From: Spirochaetales bacterium
Lineage (GTDB): Bacteria; Spirochaetota; Spirochaetia; DSM-27196; SLAA01
Assembly (NCBI GenBank): GCA_007126415.1
Contig: SLBH01000009.1
Coordinates: 1 to 7,972 of the forward strand
Length of the DNA: 7,972 nucleotides
Reading direction: 5' to 3'
Shown piece after piece: positions 5,671-7,972 of this stretch. The translations under genes and the position numbers were made by a program. Each line of letters begins with the position of its first letter. The first letter of the stretch is position 1. The notes beneath the pieces were generated by a model. The model saw nothing but the letters and a program-made list of their open reading frames with translations, did not search any database and was not told the DNA's origin.

Positions 5671-5752
5671 CAAACCTTGGGGTGACGGCGGCCGGCGAGA
5701 ACACCGAGGCGGTAGTTGCGCTTCCGGCCCTAATCCGATAGTTTTTGTATCA

Positions 5753-7570
5753 ATGGAACACTTAAAGCGAACCGTCACCTGTGGAGAGCTATCGTCGGAA
5801 CACCTCGACCGTGAGGTCGTGCTCAACGGCTGGGTACATCGAAACCGCAATCACGGAGGCGTGCATTTCATCGACCTGCGCGACCGCTACGGCATTACTC
5901 AGATCGTGATCGATGAGGACGCGGCGCCCGAGGCCCGCACGCCGGCCGAACAGTTGAGGTTCGAGTACTGCATCGCGGTCCGCGGTACGGTGCGCAAACG
6001 CCCCGACAGCATGATCAACCCCGAGATGGCTACCGGCACGGTGGAGGTCGCGGCGCGCGAGATCTCGATCCTCTCGCGTTGCGAGACGTTGCCGTTCATG
6101 ATCGATGAGCGGAGCGACGCGCGCGAGGACCTACGCCTGAAGTATCGCTACCTCGACCTGCGCTCGTTCTCGATGCAGCGCAAGATCCGGCTGCGGCACG
6201 AGGTAATGTTTCGCGTGCGCGAGTATATGCACACCCAGAACTTCTACGAGATCGAGACTCCCACCATGATTCGATCAACGCCCGAAGGCGCACGTGACTT
6301 CTTGGTCCCGTCGCGGTTGCACCCCGGGAAGTTCTACGCTATGCCGCAGTCGCCGCAGCTCTTCAAACAGATACTGATGGTCTCGGGCTTCGATCGCTAC
6401 TTTCAGCTCCCCCATTGTTTCCGCGATGAGGACGCCCGCGGCGATCGCCAGCCGGAACATACCCAGATCGACATCGAGATGAGCTTCGTCTCGCGCGAGG
6501 ATGTGTTCCGGCTGACCGAAGGCCTGTTCGCGCACGTCTTTCGAGAGGCGCTCGACTACGAGCTCGATGCACCGTTTCAGCGCTTCGCGTACGACCAGGC
6601 CATGAACCGTTTCGGCAGCGACAAGCCCGATCTACGCTTTGAGCTCGAGTTGACGGAGTTCTCCGAGATCGCGTCCTCGGGCGAGTTCAAGGTCTTCAAA
6701 GACACCGTAGCAAACGGCGGTGTCGTGAAGGCGCTGCGCGTACCCGGCGCCGCGCAGTACTCGCGCAAACAGATCGACGAGCTCGAGCAACACGCCAAGA
6801 TCTACGGCGCCAAGGGCTTGGCTTGGATGAAGGTCACCGAGTCGGGGCTCGACGGGGGCGTGTCGCGCTTCTACACCACCGTCGCCGACCGCATCCTCGA
6901 GGAGCTCGGCGCCTCGGCAGGAGACCTGCTGCTGTTTGTAGGAGACACCTGGAAGACGGCCTGCACCGCACTCGGAGCGGTCCGCTCGAAGCTCGGACGC
7001 GAGATGGGGCTCGCCGACCCCGCGAAGTTCCGATTCTGCTGGATCATCGATTTCCCACTGTTTGAGTGGAACGAGGACGCTGAAAAATGGGAGGCGGCGC
7101 ATCATCTCTTCAGCATGCCGCGAGAGGAGTATCTCGATACGCTTGAACAGGACCCGGGTGCGGTCAAGGGCGATCTTTACGACTTGGTCTGCAACGGCTT
7201 TGAGCTCGCCTCAGGCTCGATTCGTATCCATGATCCCGAACTCCAGAAGCGTATCTTCTCGATCGTCGGGTTCTCGCTCGAGGAGGCCGAGCGTCGCTTC
7301 GGCTTTCTGCTCGAGGCCTTCAAGTACGGCGCTCCGCCGCATGGGGGCATTGCGCCGGGGCTCGACCGGCTGGTGATGCTGATGGCCGGCGAGAACACCA
7401 TACGCGAGGTCATCGCGTTTCCCAAAAATACCGTCGGCGTCTCGCCGATGGACGATTCGCCGACAGAGGTGGATCCCTCGCAGCTCGATGAGCTGCACCT
7501 TTCGATTGTAGAGCCAAGAAATGTAGAGCCAAAGAGTTTGAACGCCGCAAGTGAAACCTCTAAGGAGTAA
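5753..7570 (+). CDS. aspS: Aspartyl-tRNA synthetase, bacterial type
   Basis: Class II synthetase that activates Asp with ATP and charges tRNA-Asp. With ATG at 5753 it has 605 residues, close to the usual 590 or so. The frame is open further upstream, but that part is low-complexity spacer and the conserved N-terminus starts at MEHLKRTVTCGELSSEHLD. Domains: OB-fold anticodon-binding domain (about 1-110, GWVHRNRNHGGVHFIDLRDR at 26-45); motif 1 region (about 150-172); YAMPQSPQLFKQ (195-206); motif 2 FRDEDARGDRQPEHTQIDIE (223-242); bacterial GAD insertion (about 290-420); motif 3 GLDRLVMLM (536-544). His34-Gly35 match non-discriminating AspRS, where E. coli has Leu30-Gly31, so the enzyme might also make Asp-tRNA-Asn for GatCAB; a second reported site (S86 here) does not clearly agree. 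No Shine-Dalgarno precedes the ATG. The C-terminal tail carries a small duplication. serA follows after 4 nt. Confidence 0.97.
   Translation: MEHLKRTVTCGELSSEHLDREVVLNGWVHRNRNHGGVHFIDLRDRYGITQIVIDEDAAPEARTPAEQLRFEYCIAVRGTVRKRPDSMINPEMATGTVEVAAREISILSRCETLPFMIDERSDAREDLRLKYRYLDLRSFSMQRKIRLRHEVMFRVREYMHTQNFYEIETPTMIRSTPEGARDFLVPSRLHPGKFYAMPQSPQLFKQILMVSGFDRYFQLPHCFRDEDARGDRQPEHTQIDIEMSFVSREDVFRLTEGLFAHVFREALDYELDAPFQRFAYDQAMNRFGSDKPDLRFELELTEFSEIASSGEFKVFKDTVANGGVVKALRVPGAAQYSRKQIDELEQHAKIYGAKGLAWMKVTESGLDGGVSRFYTTVADRILEELGASAGDLLLFVGDTWKTACTALGAVRSKLGREMGLADPAKFRFCWIIDFPLFEWNEDAEKWEAAHHLFSMPREEYLDTLEQDPGAVKGDLYDLVCNGFELASGSIRIHDPELQKRIFSIVGFSLEEAERRFGFLLEAFKYGAPPHGGIAPGLDRLVMLMAGENTIREVIAFPKNTVGVSPMDDSPTEVDPSQLDELHLSIVEPRNVEPKSLNAASETSKE
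7507..7536. repeat. 15-bp in-frame duplication in the aspS C-terminal tail
   Basis: TGTAGAGCCAA occurs at 7507-7517 and again at 7522-7532, a 15-bp period. It encodes VEPRN followed by VEPKS in the poorly conserved tail after the core enzyme ends (about residue 583). It looks like a recent slippage duplication. Confidence 0.65.
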
Positions 7571-7574
7571 CATC

Positions 7575-7972
7575 ATGTTTCGAATCAAGACCTTGAACAA
7601 CATCGCCCCGGTCGGACTCAAAACCTTGACCGATCGCGGGTACGAGTACGGCAGTGAGGTCGAAAACCCTGACGCGATTGTGGTGCGTAGCGCCAAGATG
7701 CACGAGATGGAGTTGCCGGAGAATCTTAAGGCAATTGCGCGTGCCGGCGCCGGCGTGAACAACATTCCGGTTGAACGTTGCACCGAACAAGGTATCGTTG
7801 TGTTCAACACACCGGGCGCCAACGCCAACGGTGTAAAGGAGCTCGTGATCGCCGGACTGCTCCTGTCCTCGCGCCGGATCGCCGAAGGCGTCGCGTGGGT
7901 AGACTCGATCGCAGACCGTGGTTCCGAGGTGAAAACGCTTGTCGAGCAAGAGAAGAGTCGCTTCGGCGGTCC
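7575..7972 (+). CDS. serA: D-3-phosphoglycerate dehydrogenase, 3' end outside window
   Basis: Catalyses the first step of serine synthesis, NAD-dependent oxidation of 3-phosphoglycerate to 3-phosphohydroxypyruvate. The first 132 residues are visible, covering the N-terminal substrate-binding lobe: VVRSA (36-40), RAGAGVNNIP (56-65) and FNTPGANANGVKEL (77-90), which are typical of the D-2-hydroxyacid dehydrogenase family. The VNN form and short N-terminus resemble the approximately 390-residue SerA type. The NAD-binding GxGxxG and catalytic Arg/Glu/His lie beyond the window. ATG at 7575 is preceded by AAGGAG (7562-7567) with a 7-nt gap. This Shine-Dalgarno lies inside the last codons of aspS, and only 4 nt separate the genes, so they are very probably one operon. 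Confidence 0.92.
   Translation, partial: MFRIKTLNNIAPVGLKTLTDRGYEYGSEVENPDAIVVRSAKMHEMELPENLKAIARAGAGVNNIPVERCTEQGIVVFNTPGANANGVKELVIAGLLLSSRRIAEGVAWVDSIADRGSEVKTLVEQEKSRFGG

Noticed and set aside
5474..5752. Upstream extension of aspS to a start inside hinT
   Set aside because: The extra 93 residues translate the GC-rich repeat spacer and part of hinT out of frame; AspRS homology starts at the ATG at 5753.
5236..5850. Minus-strand open frame across hinT and the aspS spacer
   Set aside because: Opposite strand of hinT and the repeat-rich spacer; repetitive Arg/Pro/Ser translation and no start signal.
7211..7828. Minus-strand open frame over the aspS-serA junction
   Set aside because: Antisense to aspS and serA, both of which have clear motifs and, for serA, a good Shine-Dalgarno.

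Overview
The window is GC-rich, densely packed bacterial chromosome. It probably comes from a spirochaete (Spirochaetales/Spirochaetaceae-like). The lineage call rests mainly on the small FlgM-type protein, whose N terminus resembles spirochaetal FlgM as I remember it, together with the rest of the gene set. It is an inference, because no rRNA or other decisive marker is present. I see no mobile element, CRISPR array, tRNA or rRNA.

Left part, minus strand (1-3179). Read in transcription order from right to left, there is rsmI (16S rRNA C1402 2'-O-methyltransferase, GTG start) and flgM (anti-sigma-28 factor). flgM has a good sigma-28-type promoter overlapping the end of rsmI, and a hairpin-plus-T-tract terminator follows it. 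Next is an intact ORF of the iron-containing alcohol dehydrogenase fold that has lost almost every catalytic and cofactor motif. Last is a SpoU/TrmH-family RNA 2'-O-methyltransferase with a long non-catalytic N-terminal region, cut by the left edge.

Middle, plus strand (3239-5108). A gene divergent from rsmI encodes a single-pass membrane protein with two zinc-ribbon-like units (four CxxC motifs). It overlaps by 8 nt a GPH-family (MelB-like) cation:sugar symporter, so the two are probably translationally coupled.

Right part, plus strand (5221-7972). A HIT-family hydrolase (HinT-like, with Tyr in place of the first His of the triad) is followed by a 184-nt GC-rich spacer carrying short direct repeats. 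Then come aspS (bacterial-type aspartyl-tRNA synthetase) and, 4 nt downstream, serA (D-3-phosphoglycerate dehydrogenase), cut by the right edge.

Most of the window is housekeeping: RNA modification, translation, serine synthesis and flagellar regulation. The least ordinary parts are the dehydrogenase-fold probable pseudoenzyme (890-2074), the membrane-anchored double zinc ribbon (3239-3739) and the altered histidine triad in the HIT protein. I found no clear evidence for a new multi-gene defence or mobile system.
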